Shown in pieces: positions 9,978-19,949 of a DNA stretch of 64,000 nucleotides. Below the pieces are notes generated by a model, which worked only from the letters and a program-made list of their open reading frames with translations, was not told where the DNA came from and made no database searches. The stretch is from Rhizomys pruinosus (taxonomy: Eukaryota; Chordata; Mammalia; Rodentia; Spalacidae), in assembly GCA_009823505.1 (NCBI GenBank), contig VZQC01009966.1:151620-215619 (forward strand), read 5' to 3'. How positions within the stretch are numbered: position 1 is the first letter of the stretch; the number at the start of each line of letters is the position of its first letter. A program made the translations under genes and the position numbers.

Positions 9978-10246
9978 GAACTACATTCTTTTTTTTTTTT
10001 TTTTTTTTTTTTTATTTATATGGTATGTGTATGAATGTACTGGTCTGCCATTGCAAGGTCTGTTGCACCCGTGTCGTGCCATGCGCCAGGAGGTCAGAAA
10101 GGGTCTGATTCCCCTGAACTGGAGTTCTCCTGGAATTGGAGTTTACGACGGTTTCTTAGCCGCCCAATGTGGGTGCTAGGGGATCAAACCCGGGTTCCTC
10201 TGCAAGAGCGTCGGTCGCTCTTAACCGCTGGCTATCTCTCCAGCCC
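9978..10246 (-). mobile_element. B2 SINE, inverted duplicate of 7446-7682
   Basis: Starts with TSD complement GAACTACATTCTT, then about 25 T (poly(A) tail), then the B2 in reverse with extra inserted bases. Other flank is GAAGCTACAATTCTT, the same TSD with two insertions. Confidence 0.9.
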
Positions 10247-10679
10247 GAAGCTACAATTCTTAAAATTTAGGGGAATATTCTCATCCTGTGTTTCAGCACA
10301 GACGTTATGTGTTAGGACACTTAGTCCTAGATGGTAGGAACAATATGAAACTTATAGAAGGAGCCTTGCTGGAGGAAATATGTTACTGGGTCTGGGCTTT
10401 GAGAATTTATAGGGCCTGGCTTCTTCTTCCTGTTCTCGTATCTCTTCCAGAAGTCCCCAATACCTATCACGTTGGTTTATGATTAAGATTCACTAAAGGG
10501 CGTTTTATCATAAAAATTTTAAATCTCTATCAAGAAGGAAAGAAGAATTACAAACTTTCTTAAAATAAAACATTTTCCTCCAGGCCCTATGAAGACTCAG
10601 GCTACTCTACTCTTAGTTCCTGCTGGAGCATAAAGTGGGTAACCAGGATGGTTAATTGGTTTAAGAAGGGCTCACTCCC

Positions 10680-10831
10680 ACCAGGCGTCGTTGGTGCACA
10701 CTTTAATCCAGCACTTCAGGAGGCAGGGCAGATGATCTCTGTGAGTTCAGAGGCCAGCCTGGTTTACATGTGAGCTCCAGGGACACAGCTGGGAAACAGG
10801 GACCCTGTCTCAAAAAGACTCCTCCCCAAAA
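10680..10831 (+). mobile_element. B1 SINE, inverted duplicate of 6893-7043
   Basis: CAGGCGTCGTTGGTGCACAC through CTCAAAAAGACTCC, with scattered indels relative to its mirror copy. Confidence 0.85.
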
Positions 10832-11050
10832 AACCCTTCTGCCTATCTCATTAACATGAACTCAATTTATACTCACACTCCTAGGAATGGGACAGCTATA
10901 GAAATACAATGTACAAAATACTTGCTGGAGATGGGACAGTTGGAGAGAAGGGAGTGGACAGTGATTGCTAATAGGTATGGGTTACTTTCTGATGAAATGT
11001 TCTATAATTAGATATTATGCCATTGGTACAGTTCAGAGGGTTGTTAAAAG

Positions 11051-11262
11051 GGCCTGGAGAGATAACTTAGTGGTTAAGAGCACTGGCTGCTCTGGCAAAG
11101 GACCTGGGTTCGGTTCCCATTGCCTACATGGCAGCTAACAGATATTTGTCTGTAACTCCAGTTTCCCAGGGGATTCGAATGCACTCTTCTGGCCTCCATA
11201 CTTATTGTACTGTGATGCACTTAAAACATGTAGAGACAAAAATACTCATAACATAAAGATAA
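11051..11262 (+). mobile_element. B2/B3 SINE, inverted duplicate of 6475-6670
   Basis: GGGCCTGGAGAGATAACTTA at the start; mirrors the left-arm copy. Confidence 0.85.
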
Positions 11263-11284
11263 TTTTTAATTTAATATTTTTAAT

Positions 11285-11511
11285 ATCTTTATATTTTATT
11301 TAATGTGTATGAGTGTATTGCCTGCATGTATGTGAGTGGGCACACAATGTACCATGCATTCAGTGGGGGCGATCAGAAGAGGGTGTCAGAATTCTCTGGA
11401 ACTCTAGTTAAGGACAACAAGTTCACTTAGCTGGCCATGTGGGTGATGGGGATTGACCCAGGTCCCTCTTCACAAGAGCAGTCGGTGCTCTTAAACAGTT
11501 GAGCCATCTCT
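11285..11511 (-). mobile_element. B2 SINE, inverted duplicate of 6232-6452
   Basis: Ends AGTTGAGCCATCTCTCCGAC; mirrors the left-arm B2, with indels. Confidence 0.85.
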
Positions 11512-11565
11512 CCGACTCCAATACAATATGTTTTTTAAAAAAAAATCTTTAGACTATTCTGGGAA

Positions 11566-11706
11566 TAGTGGCACTCACCTTTAATCCCACGCACTTGGGA
11601 GGCAGTAGGCAGGTGGAGCTCTGAGTTCAAGGACAGCCTGGTCTACAATATGTGAGTTCCAGGCCATCTTGGGGTTACAGAGAGCCCTGTCTCAAAAAAG
11701 ACAAAA
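11566..11706 (+). mobile_element. B1 SINE, inverted duplicate of 6050-6203
   Basis: GGGAATAGTGGCACTCACCT through CTCAAAAAAGACAAAAAAAA; mirror of the left-arm B1. Confidence 0.85.
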
Positions 11707-12138
11707 AAAACCTTAGACTTATACTATATAAAGTGATGAATTTTATGGTATGAGATTCTATATCAATAAAATGGCACTTACTTACTAAAAAGATCTCTAA
11801 TACTCCATAAAAAGGAAGAGGGAAATGTGAGGATATATATTGGAATCCAACAAAGTAACATGGAAAGGAAGTTCTAATGGGTTTTACAGAAAACATGGCC
11901 TAGAGTTGAAATAAGTATTCCATACTTTAAGGAAAGTGAAAGAGAGGACATTTGAAGTTTTCCTGACTCACAGAAAGATAAACATTCTAAAAGGCAAAAA
12001 ATAGGAATTAATCTGATTTGGTCATTGCATACTATATATGTATCTAATTGTCACATCATACTTCAGAAATATGTAGATACTGCATATGTGTGTACTTATT
12101 TATACCAATGAACTCAAATAGTTGGATTAACATTTCTT

Positions 12139-12418
12139 TTTTAAATAATTTTTAATATTAGTAGTATATTTCGCTAGTTTTATTTTGTGGTTTGTATGAT
12201 GAGAGCTTTGCCTACATTGTGTAAGTGCATCTGTGTCATGGAATGCCCTTGGAAATCAGAACAGGGCATCAAATCCCCTGAAATGGAAATTAATATAAGG
12301 AAACAAAAATGGGGTGTATCCCTACTTGTGGGTGGTGCCGAATCAAACAAGATCCCAGGTCCCTGCAAAGAGGCAGTCCAGGTGCCTTCTTACTACACTG
12401 GAGCCATCCCTCCCAGCC
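12139..12418 (-). mobile_element. B2 SINE, inverted duplicate of 5384-5630
   Basis: Mirror of the older left-arm B2; ends CTGGAGCCATCCCTCCCAGC. Confidence 0.8.
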
Positions 12419-12424
12419 CTACTT

Positions 12425-12659
12425 CTATATAATTTTTTTAATTATTTATTTTTTCCGTGAATGGTGTATGAATGTATTGTCTGCCAATGCAGGTCTGCTG
12501 TGCATCCGTGTTCGTGCAATGCCGCGGAGGTCAGAAGAGGGTCTCGGTCCTGGAACTGGAGTTCTCCCTGGAATTGGGTATACAGGGACGGTTCTCAGCT
12601 GCATGGTGGGTGCTGGGGATCGAACCCGGGTCTCTGCAAGAGCGTCGGTGCTCTTTAAC
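12425..12659 (-). mobile_element. B2 SINE, inverted duplicate of 5136-5364, cut by gap
   Basis: Mirror of the left-arm young B2. It stops in the tRNA-like head at GTGCTCTTTAAC, immediately before the N. Confidence 0.85.
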
Positions 12660-12660
12660 N
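12660..12660. other. Assembly gap base (N)
   Basis: Single N between the inverted right arm and a pyrimidine tract. It marks an unresolved join. Confidence 1.
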
Positions 12661-12826
12661 TCTTTTCTTTCTTTTCTTTCTTCTCTTCTTTCCTTCTTCT
12701 CATTCTCCTCCGCCTTCTCCTCGTCCTCGTCCTCCTCCTCCTCCTCCTCCTCCTCCTCTTCCTCCTCCTCCTCCTCCTCCTCCTCCTCCTTCTCCTCCTC
12801 TTTCTCCTCCTCCTTCTCCTCCTCTT
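12661..12826 (-). repeat. Polypyrimidine (TCC/TTC) tract
   Basis: Nearly pure C+T. It contains TCATTCTCC at 12700-12708, the complement of the anchor of the purine array, so it is probably the right-hand end of the same array in its true orientation. Confidence 0.9.
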
Positions 12827-12841
12827 CCTTTTTTGTTCTGG

Positions 12842-13790
12842 GACTGTGTTTCTTCACTTAACATAATATCTTCTAGTTCCATCCATTTACCTGCAAATTT
12901 CAAGATATCGTCTTTCTTTACTGCTGAATAGAATTCCATTGTGTAGATGTACCACATTTTCTCTATTCACTCATCAGTTGAGGGGCACTTGGGTTGGTTC
13001 CACCTCTTCGCTATTGTGAAGAGAGCTGCTATAAACATGGCTGTGCATGTATCTTTGTGGTAGGATGCATCTTGTGGGTATGGCTGGGTCAGGTGGTAGG
13101 CTCATCCTGAGTCTTTTAAGGGTTCTCCACACTGCCTTCCATAATGGTTGTATGAGTTTGCATTTCCACCAGCAGTGGATGAGTGTTCCACTTTCCCCAC
13201 AACCTCTCCAGCATTTGGTATCATTTGTTATCCTGATCCTAGACAGCCTTATCAGAGTGAGATGATATCTTAAAGTGGTTTTGATCTGCATTTCCTTAAT
13301 TATTAGCGATGTTGAACATTTTTTAAGATGTTTCTCAGCTATCTCTATTTCCTCACCTGTGAAGTCTCTGTTCAGCTCTTTACTCCATTTTTTTTGGTCT
13401 TTTCGAGACAGGGTCTCCCTGTATCCCCAGCTGTCCTGGAACTCACTTTGTAGACCAGGCTGGCCTTGAATGCACAAAGATCTGCCTGCCTCTACCTCCC
13501 AAGTGCTAGGATTAAAGGCATGCACCACCACGCCCGGCCTTACACCATCTTTTGAGTGAGTCATTTGTTTTCTTACTTGTTTGTTTTTTTGAGTAGTTTA
13601 TATATTCTGGAAATTAGTGCTCTGTCAGATGTATCAGCAGTGAAAGTTTCCTCCTACTCTGTGGGTTTTCTCTTCACTTCCCTGATTATTTCTTTTGCTG
13701 TACAGAAGCTTTTGAGTTTTATAAGGTCCCACTTGTCAATTTTCGACCTTGTTTCCTGTGCAGCTGCTGTCCAATTTAGAAAGTCTTTAC
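12842..13790 (-). pseudogene. L1 ORF2 C-terminal remnant
   Basis: Minus-strand translation gives EIAEKHLKKCSTSLI, MQIKTTLRYHLTLIRLS, CWRGCGESGTLIHCWWKCKL, then WYIYTMEFYSAVKKDD and WMELEDIMLSEETQSQ, the typical C-terminal cysteine-containing segment of mammalian L1 ORF2. Frames are broken and a B1 interrupts at 13387-13545. Not functional. Confidence 0.93.
13387..13545 (-). mobile_element. B1 SINE inside L1
   Basis: Complete minus-strand B1 from poly(T), TGGTCTTTTCGAGACAGG, to CACCACCACGCCCGGCC. ORF2 homology resumes on both sides. Confidence 0.95.
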
Positions 13791-13870
13791 CTACATGCAG
13801 ATGGTAAATTCATACACATACAAAAATAAATAAAAATTAAAAAATATAAAAAAAAAAAAAGAAAAAAAAA
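13791..13870 (+). mobile_element. B2 3'-tail fragment at L1 deletion point
   Basis: CATACACATACAAAAATAAA is the end of a young B2, followed by a long A-rich tail. Only the last 40 or so bases of the B2 body are present. It sits exactly where L1 ORF2 sequence is missing. Confidence 0.8.
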
Positions 13871-14251
13871 GATTGGTGCACCGGAGTTTGGTGCATATAT
13901 ATTCATGATTGTGAAGTCTTCATGGTTAATTTTCCCTTTAATGAGGATGTAATGGCCCTCTTTGTCTCTTCTGACTGCTTCTACTTTGAAGTCTATTTTG
14001 TCTGATATTAAAATAGCAACTCCTTGTTTCTTTTTCATACCATTTGCTTGGACTATTTTTTTCCATCCTTTCACTTTCAGTTGGCACCTATCCTTAAGGG
14101 TGAGATGGGTTTCTTGTAGACAGCATATCAATGTATTCTGTTTCCTAATCCATTCTCCCAGTCTATGCCTTTTGATTGGGGAGTTTAGTCCATTAATATT
14201 TAAGGTAATAATTGAGAGATGTGTGTTGCTGCTTCTTCTCTTATCATCCAT
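13871..14251 (-). pseudogene. L1 ORF2 endonuclease N-terminus
   Basis: About 127 residues beginning MDDKRRSSNTHLSIITLNIN and containing LNINGLNSPIKRHRL and CLQETHLTLKD, so the family's catalytic Asn and Glu near the N-terminus are visible. It ends at NIYAPNSGAPIF, before the downstream catalytic Asp and His residues. The start codon is at 14249-14251. Confidence 0.94.
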
Positions 14252-14280
14252 TTACATTTGGGTCTAGGTTTCTACTTTTG

Positions 14281-15523
14281 CAGTTGTGCTTTTAATAATT
14301 TCCCTTTCCAGATGCCTGGGGATAGGTGCTCCTCTCCTCTGCCCTTTGAATTGCTTCAAGTATTCTTTGAGGGTTTGGTTTTCCGGACATGTATTCTTTC
14401 ATCTTGTTTATGTCATAGAAGATTTTTCTCTTTTCTTCAACTAGAATTGACATTTTTTCTGGGTATAGTAACTTGGGTTGGCATTTGTAGTCATTTAGCA
14501 CTGGGAAAGCTTTGGTCCATGTTCTTCTTGCTTTCATAGTTTGCATTGAGAAGTCAGCTGTAATTTTAATAGGTTTTCTCTTATATGTAACTTGTTGTTT
14601 TTCTTTTGTGGCTTTTAGAATTTTGTATTTGTTTTGGGTGTCTAGCATTTTAACTATGATATGGCGTGGGGAGTTTCTTTTCTGGTCTTGTATATTTGGT
14701 GTTCTATGTGTTTCTTGTATTTGTATGGGTTTGTCTTTTTTTAGTTTGGGGAAATTTTCATCTATTATTCTGTTGAAGATCTTATCAATGCCATCCATTC
14801 TCTTGGGATTCTTCTCTTTCCTCTATCCCTATGATGCGGAGGTTTGATCTTTTCATAGTGTCCCACATTTCCTGGTTGTTCCCTTCTTGTGTATTTTTAA
14901 ATTTTTCATAGTGTTTACTTGAGCTCTTTATTGTTCTGTGTTATCTTCCAGGTCTGATATTCTTTTTTCTGCTTCCTCCATTCTACTTCTGAGGCTTTTT
15001 CCCATTCTTTCCTCTTGATTGGATGAATGTTTGATTTCCTTTTTTATTTCATCTTGTGTTTTCTTTACTATTTCTACTTCCTTTTGGAGGTTCTCAATCT
15101 TTTCTTGTAGCTCTTTGCTTTGCTGGTTAGTTCCCCTTTTTCATTTCATCATGGGATCTTTTCAGTGTTTCCATTTCCTTCTGGAGTTTGTCAATTTCTC
15201 CCCCCTAGTTCTTTCTGGAGTTTGCCATTTTCTCCTTTTAGTTCTTTCCAAAGATTATCATTCTTTCCCTCCAGGTCTTTTCTGAGTTTTTCATTCTCTC
15301 CCCTTAGTTCCATGATTTCTTTGAATATATCTGTGTTTATTTTATGATCTGTGTCCTGTGCTACCTCCAGGGAGGTCTCCTTGTGGGAATCCTCCACAGG
15401 TTCTGTAGACTTTAGTGTGGAATTATTCTGCACTTTTCCCATATTGTTCTTTCTTTGTGCTCTTGGCATGTAGGTTTCCTTTTGCCTGTATTCTGATGCC
15501 TCTTCACTGTGTTGAAGGATCAC
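14281..15523 (-). pseudogene. L1 ORF1 remnant
   Basis: N-terminal part (15523-15191) is rich in charged heptad-like repeats (ENEKLRKDLEGKNDNLWKEL), the ORF1 coiled coil. The C-terminal part (14798-14292) has ILKATKEKQQVTYKRKPIKI and TADFSMQTMKARR, matching the ORF1 RNA-binding and C-terminal domains. Frameshifts between 14848 and 15190 break it. Confidence 0.92.
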
Positions 15524-15848
15524 TTTCTCTGATGCCTTCTCTTTATTTATAGGGTGTTGGCTTGTCTAGATTTCAGGCTGTCAATTTTGGTTATATACTG
15601 GGAGGTATAGCTCACTCTTCCCTTTCTATTCTGCAAGAACTGGGTAAGTAACAGCCGTTCTGACACCTCTGAGCCCTGTGCTCCCTCTGCTGCTGCCAGC
15701 CAGTTCCTGTAGTTTGGTTGTAGGGCTGACTGAACATTCCTTCTGGAATTCCAGTTGTGGGGGGCAGGTCTATGGACTGCCTGCTTAGCTGGCGCCCTGC
15801 ACCCTGCAGCTCAGCTGGTGTGTGCCTGGCCGCTGCTGTGTTTTGAGT

Positions 15849-15979
15849 AAGTTTTTTTTTTTTAATTTAATTTTATTTATTTTTGTATGTGTATAAATGT
15901 ACTGTCTGCATGCAAGTTTGTGCACCCGTGTCGTGCAATGCCGCAGAGGTCAGAAGAGGGTGTCGGATTCCCCTGGAAC
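15849..15979 (-). mobile_element. B2 SINE, 5'-truncated
   Basis: 3' part of a young B2, from its A-rich end to CGGATTCCCCTGGAACTG, then abrupt change at TCGAGCC. Confidence 0.85.
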
Positions 15980-16049
15980 TGTCGAGCCAAAGTCATTGGA
16001 ATGTAGTACTTCTATCATTTAGTTGTGTGATGAAGATTAAACATAGTGT

Positions 16050-16435
16050 ACATAACATCCCTGTGATGATTGTATTGATTGTCAACCTGACAGGACTTAG
16101 AATCACCTAGAACACAGTATCTCGCATGTCTCTGGGAGGAGTTTTTTAGATTGAGTGAACTGAAGTGGGAAGGCCCGACCTAAATGTGGGTAGGACCATT
16201 CCATGGGCTGGGATCCTGGACTGAATAAGAACATTGGCTGAGCATCGGCACTTCTCTCTCAGCTTCCCGACTGCGGATGCAACGTGACCAGCTGCTCAAG
16301 CTCCTGCCGCCATGACTTCCCTGTCATAGTGGACTGTACTGTGAGTAAAAAGAAACTTTCTTCCTTAAGTTGCTTTTATTAAGTGTTTCGTCCCAGCAAC
16401 GAGAGAAGTAAGGAATACACTGCTTTACCCTCCTT
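16050..16435 (+). mobile_element. Family B rodent repeat
   Basis: ATTGATTGTCAACCTGACAG, ATTCCATGGGCTGGGATCCT, GGATGCAACGTGACCAGCTG and GTTGCTTTTATTAAGTGTTT in order. Further copies are at 23163, 29106, 48013 and 50219. Non-coding. Confidence 0.8.
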
Positions 16436-16734
16436 TTATGTTTCAAAGTTTTCTTTCTTTTGACATATTTTTTCCTACAAATCCACCAGAATGTTAGCTT
16501 TAGCACCAGCAGTCCCACAGAATTGTGTTAACATGTTTCCTCACAGGTAGGCAGCTGTACTGGGTGGTTGGTAAATGACACTTGCCAGGCTCCTTTCCCC
16601 AATGTGGATATGTTCATTATGGGACGGACACCTGGAGACTAGCTCAAGTATTTGGATGTGAGTGGAATTGGGATTTGGGCTCTAAGCTCTCCTGGTACTT
16701 CTCCTCAGTCACTATGGATTAATTTCACTTCTGC
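16436..16734. other. No gene recognised
   Basis: Unassigned sequence; a 64-codon minus-strand frame here has no similarity I recognise. Confidence 0.5.
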
Positions 16735-16874
16735 CATTTTTTTTTTGAGGCAGTGTCTCACTCTGTAGTCCTGGTTGGCCTGGAATTTCCTATGTAGAGG
16801 GTGGCCTCAGATTCACAAAGATCTATTTGTGTCTACCATCCTGAGTACTAGGATTAAAGGTATGTACTCCTTAA
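16735..16874 (-). mobile_element. Old B1 SINE
   Basis: Diverged minus-strand B1: GAGGCAGTGTCTCACTCTGT and CTGAGTACTAGGATTAAAGG. Confidence 0.8.
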
Positions 16875-17029
16875 AAGTGCCCAGATTCATTTCTGTAGTT
16901 TTTGCTCTGAAGTTGACAGACAAGTTTCTAGTCACCAAATTTTTCTGTCCATAGTCAATTCTATTTCATTGAAGGGAACACTGATTATCTGTATCTGTGC
17001 ATGATATCCATGTTTTCTTTTTTATCTGA

Positions 17030-17118
17030 TGGTGCATATGTATGTGTGTGTGTGTGGGGGGGGTGGTCAGAGGTCAGCCATGGGTGTTGCTCCTCAGGTG
17101 CTGTCTATCTTGCTTTTT
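17030..17118 (-). mobile_element. B4-type SINE end with (TG)n
   Basis: Short TG run, then GGTCAGAGGTCAGCCATGGG and CTCAGGTGCTGTCTATCTTG, the segment normally adjoining a minus-strand B4. The rest may continue at 17640 beyond the COX4I1 copy. Confidence 0.5.
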
Positions 17119-17217
17119 TCCATGTAAACCTGTCTCTGTTAGCATCATAACTATTAACCTTGGAGGTTTCCAGTAAACATGCTAAGTTGTAAGAACCAAG
17201 ATGCCTAAGCAATGGGC

Positions 17218-17622
17218 TTACTTCTTCTACTCTTTCTTTTCATAGTCCTATGAAGTGGAGAAGCCCAGGGTGGGGCTGACCTTCATGTCCACCACCTTCT
17301 TGGTTTGCATGACCACACAGGCTTCATCAAAGTTGTGTGGGATAGGACTGTACACATAGTGGCTCTCCCAGATCAGAACTAGGGCAGTGAGGTCAATGAA
17401 GAACACGGCTATGCCCACCATCCATCACTTGTTGATGCCTCTGTTCATCTCAGCCAGACTCTCATTAAACTGGTTGTGGTGCAGTTGGACTACTTCATCC
17501 CTGGTCAGGCTTTTCTAGTCAGCCTTCTCTTTTTCCTTCAAAGCCCCAAATATGAAAGGCTTCACAAATTTGTGTGTCATCCTCGCCAGGGGCCATGGTA
17601 GTCATCTCTGTATTGTTGCAAT
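17218..17622 (-). pseudogene. COX4I1: COX4I1 processed pseudogene (5'-truncated)
   Basis: Intronless copy of the mRNA for cytochrome c oxidase subunit 4, a nuclear-encoded inner-mitochondrial-membrane subunit of complex IV. The minus-strand translation gives [76 protein letters not shown] and KVSPTLGFS, then DYEKKE and a terminal stop at 17218-17220. This covers the matrix segment, the membrane helix and the C-terminus. At least three tryptophan positions are stops (TAG or TGA), consistent with decay of TGG codons. The presequence and N-terminal part are absent or unrecognisable beyond about 17622. The 3' UTR probably runs to about 17118, ending at a short T run. No function is expected. Confidence 0.93.
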
Positions 17623-17639
17623 TTTACTGCACGTGCTAC

Positions 17640-17876
17640 AGAAGTGGGCACCACCTTGTCTTTTGAGACAGGTCAAACCACGAACTTGGAGCTCACAAAG
17701 TAGGCAAGGCTGGCTAGCCAGAAGCCCCAGGGATCCTCTTGTTGTCACCTCTCTAGTGCTGGGATTACAAGTGTGTGACACCATGTCTGGCATTATTACC
17801 TGTGTTCTGGGATTGAACCCGGGTCCTCATGCTAGTGAGGTAAGCACTTTACTGACTGAGCTTCTTCCCAGCCCCT
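17640..17876 (-). mobile_element. B4-type SINE
   Basis: CACCTTGTCTTTTGAGACAG, GCCCCAGGGATCCTCTTG, GATTGAACCCGGGTCCTCAT and CTGACTGAGCTTCTTCCCAG on the plus strand: B1-like half joined to an ID-like head, read on minus. Confidence 0.85.
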
Positions 17877-18111
17877 GCTAGATGCTTCCTGCTTCTGGAG
17901 GAAGCAATTCATTCCTGCCCTTAGAGGAGGCTTTCTAACTCCAACCAACCATATGCTGCTTCCCAGAACTTTTCAGAGGTTCATTAAGCATTTCTGATAC
18001 GCCACTCACTTTTGGAGTTGCCTTCGAAGTTGTTTGTTCTTCTTTTTCCCTGGTGTATCCTCTTGGATAGACCCAGGAATAGCTGAGCTTACTCTGAATA
18101 CTTGGCTAAAT

Positions 18112-18222
18112 TTTTATTTGTTTGCTTTGAGATGGAGTCTTGATATATAACCTGGGCATATCTCAAATTTGCTATTCTCCTGAGTGCTGGGATTACAGGT
18201 GTGTGCCAGGTTGCCTGGCCTT
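18112..18222 (-). mobile_element. Old B1-related SINE
   Basis: GAGATGGAGTCTTGATATAT and GTGCTGGGATTACAGGTGTG on plus; shorter than a standard B1. Confidence 0.65.
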
Positions 18223-18399
18223 GGTTGAATTTTTATCTTTTGGATGTACTCGTGGATACTTACAGACTGTGGACCATCTGTTTCACTCTTCATTCACTTC
18301 CTGGAAAAATGTTAGATCAGAAAGTATGCTGGATTTATCCAAAATAAGAATGTAGGTACAACTTTGTATAATATTTTTCTGGACTTGCCCACATTTACT

Positions 18400-18506
18400 T
18401 TAAAAATTATTTTTATTTTATGTGTATGAGTGTTTTGCCTGTGTGTACGGAAGTGCTACATGCGTGCTCCATACCTGCAGACTACAAGAAGGCATCAGAG
18501 TGGCTC
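18400..18506 (-). mobile_element. B3-type SINE 3' fragment
   Basis: TTATTTTATGTGTATGAGTG and ACAAGAAGGCATCAGAG; the tRNA-like head is missing. Confidence 0.7.
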
Positions 18507-18879
18507 TCACCCCATTGACCTAGGCTATACATTTACATGAGTAAGTTTGATTAACTAAATGTTGATTTTTGTGAAGCCAGTGAGATTGGGTGGTTATATG
18601 TTGCCACAACAGAGCATAATATAATCTCACTTATATAGTCCCTTGTTCTCATGGTGGTAAACTAGAAACATTAGTCATTCTCTGTAAAGCTTCTTTTCTC
18701 AAATTTAACAGTAACTCAAGTGGAGTACCTGGAATAGCATTTGGCTCAGAACAATAACACTAATGTTATCATAACGATCACTTTTATTGATTTCTTTAGC
18801 AGAGTCAGAAGATGAGGTTTGCTGGGCTGTGGATACAGGGCAGTTTAATAATGTGGGAATGAGGTAGTTTTGAGAATCA
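18507..18879. other. No gene recognised
   Basis: Unassigned sequence upstream of a MIR relic. Confidence 0.5.
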
Positions 18880-19060
18880 CAAAGATCTGGGGTCATAACC
18901 CAACTCAACAGCAAAGCACCAAGTGGATTTGTGCAGTCTTATCAAGTTAAGTCTATTTCTACAGCTATAAAATGTGGATAATTTTATTTAACTTCCAGCC
19001 TTATGTGAAGATTAAAAGAGTCTGTGGTGGGTCTATAAAATGGCTGGGAACATAGTTAAT
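18880..19060 (+). mobile_element. MIR relic
   Basis: Diverged match to the MIR core and 3' part: CAGCTATAAAATGTGGATAA followed by CTTATGTGAAGATTAAAAGA, like 'TCTGTAAAATGGGGATAAT ... GAGGATTAAATGAG'. Confidence 0.55.
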
Positions 19061-19227
19061 TCCTTTCCTTGGCTTCCCTGCATGCTTCTACAGTAGGCTG
19101 TCTCAGAACAAGTTACAAGGTCCTTGTTTGTCATGTAGTGGACTTCCTCTAGGAACGTTCAGCTAAGGACCAATGTTCTTTAAGGCAAGTTTGCAGTTAA
19201 TTAATTAAATATTTTTGGTATTTATTA

Positions 19228-19377
19228 TTCACTTATTTTTTTGAGATAGAGTCTCTCTGTAGCCCAAGGTGGGCTGGAGTTCACTATTAAGACCAGACTG
19301 GCCTCAGTTTCACAGAGATCCACCAGCCTCTGCCTCCTAAGTGCTGGGATTAAAGGTATGGGCTACCACATCCTGCT
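19228..19377 (-). mobile_element. B1 SINE
   Basis: Minus-strand B1; GAGATAGAGTCTCTCTGTAG to ATGGGCTACCACATCCTGCT. Confidence 0.88.
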
Positions 19378-19384
19378 TAATTAA

Positions 19385-19622
19385 TTAAAAAATTATTTTA
19401 TATTTGTTTATTTTTATTTTATGTATATAAGAGTTTTGCCTGTATGTACATAAGTGTATCCATGTTGTTCATTGCTCAGGGAGGTCAGAAGAAGGCACTG
19501 GATTCCCTGGACCTGGAGTTACAGACTGCTGTTAGCCACCATGTATGTGGGTGCTGGAAACGGAAACTCATTCCTCTGGAAGAGCAGCCAGTACCCTTAA
19601 CTGCTAAGCCTCTCTCCAGCCT
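19385..19622 (-). mobile_element. B2/B3-type SINE
   Basis: Head AGAGGCTGGAGAGAGGCTTA on minus at 19622; A-rich tail near 19390. Confidence 0.88.
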
Positions 19623-19635
19623 CTAAATAATTAAT

Positions 19636-19806
19636 TTTTGTGTGTGTTTATATGGGTACCTGTGTGTGTGTGTGTAATACATGCATGTAGGGGTCAGAGG
19701 ACAACTCAGAGGAGTTGATTCTCTCCTTCCCTCATCTGGGTCCTGTGAATCAGACGCAGGAGGTCAGGCTTGGCAGCAAGCATCTTTATCTACTGAACCA
19801 CCTTGG
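19636..19806 (-). mobile_element. Divergent B3-group SINE
   Basis: TG-rich start, GTCAGAGGACAACTCAGAGG, GATTCTCTCCTTCCCTCATC and GCAAGCATCTTTATCTACTG on plus. It is a tRNA-headed SINE distinct from the B2 copies; similar types are at 27176 and 52488. Confidence 0.65.
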
Positions 19807-19812
19807 TGGTTT

Positions 19813-19940
19813 CCATTTTGTTTTTGAGACAGGGTCCCTTATTTGACTGGAATTCACTAATCAGTCTAGGTTGGCTGGCCAGTGAACCCTAGGGATCCAC
19901 CTCTTCTGCCTCTCCACACTGGGATTCTTAGCAGGTATGA
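19813..19940 (-). mobile_element. B4-type SINE fragment
   Basis: TTGAGACAGGGTCCCTTATT and GCCAGTGAACCCTAGGGATC on plus; truncated. Confidence 0.7.
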
Positions 19941-19949
19941 CAGAGCCAT

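Larger units (their letters stand above)
5152..12659. other. Imperfect palindrome from a misoriented gap fill
   Basis: 5152-7682 (left arm) and 9978-12659 (right arm) are reverse complements over about 2.6 kb, including every SINE between them. The differences are mostly single-base insertions in the right arm, scattered evenly through unique and repeat sequence alike, as in an uncorrected long read. The right arm stops at a lone N (12660). Right-arm SINEs are listed separately but are duplicates of the left-arm ones. Confidence 0.9.
12828..15848 (-). mobile_element. L1 LINE, internally deleted, no 3' UTR
   Basis: In minus-strand order: GC-rich 5' region (15848-15524), ORF1 (15523-about 14281), ORF2 endonuclease N-terminus (14251-13871), then a jump to the last third of ORF2 (13790-12842). 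The middle of ORF2, including the reverse-transcriptase core, is missing. The element abuts a pyrimidine tract where its 3' UTR should be. A B1 and a B2 tail fragment sit inside. Confidence 0.93.

Noticed and set aside
10010..12659. Seven additional SINE insertions in the right arm as independent events
   Set aside because: Each is the reverse complement of a left-arm SINE with the same neighbours; they are duplicates of the same insertions.
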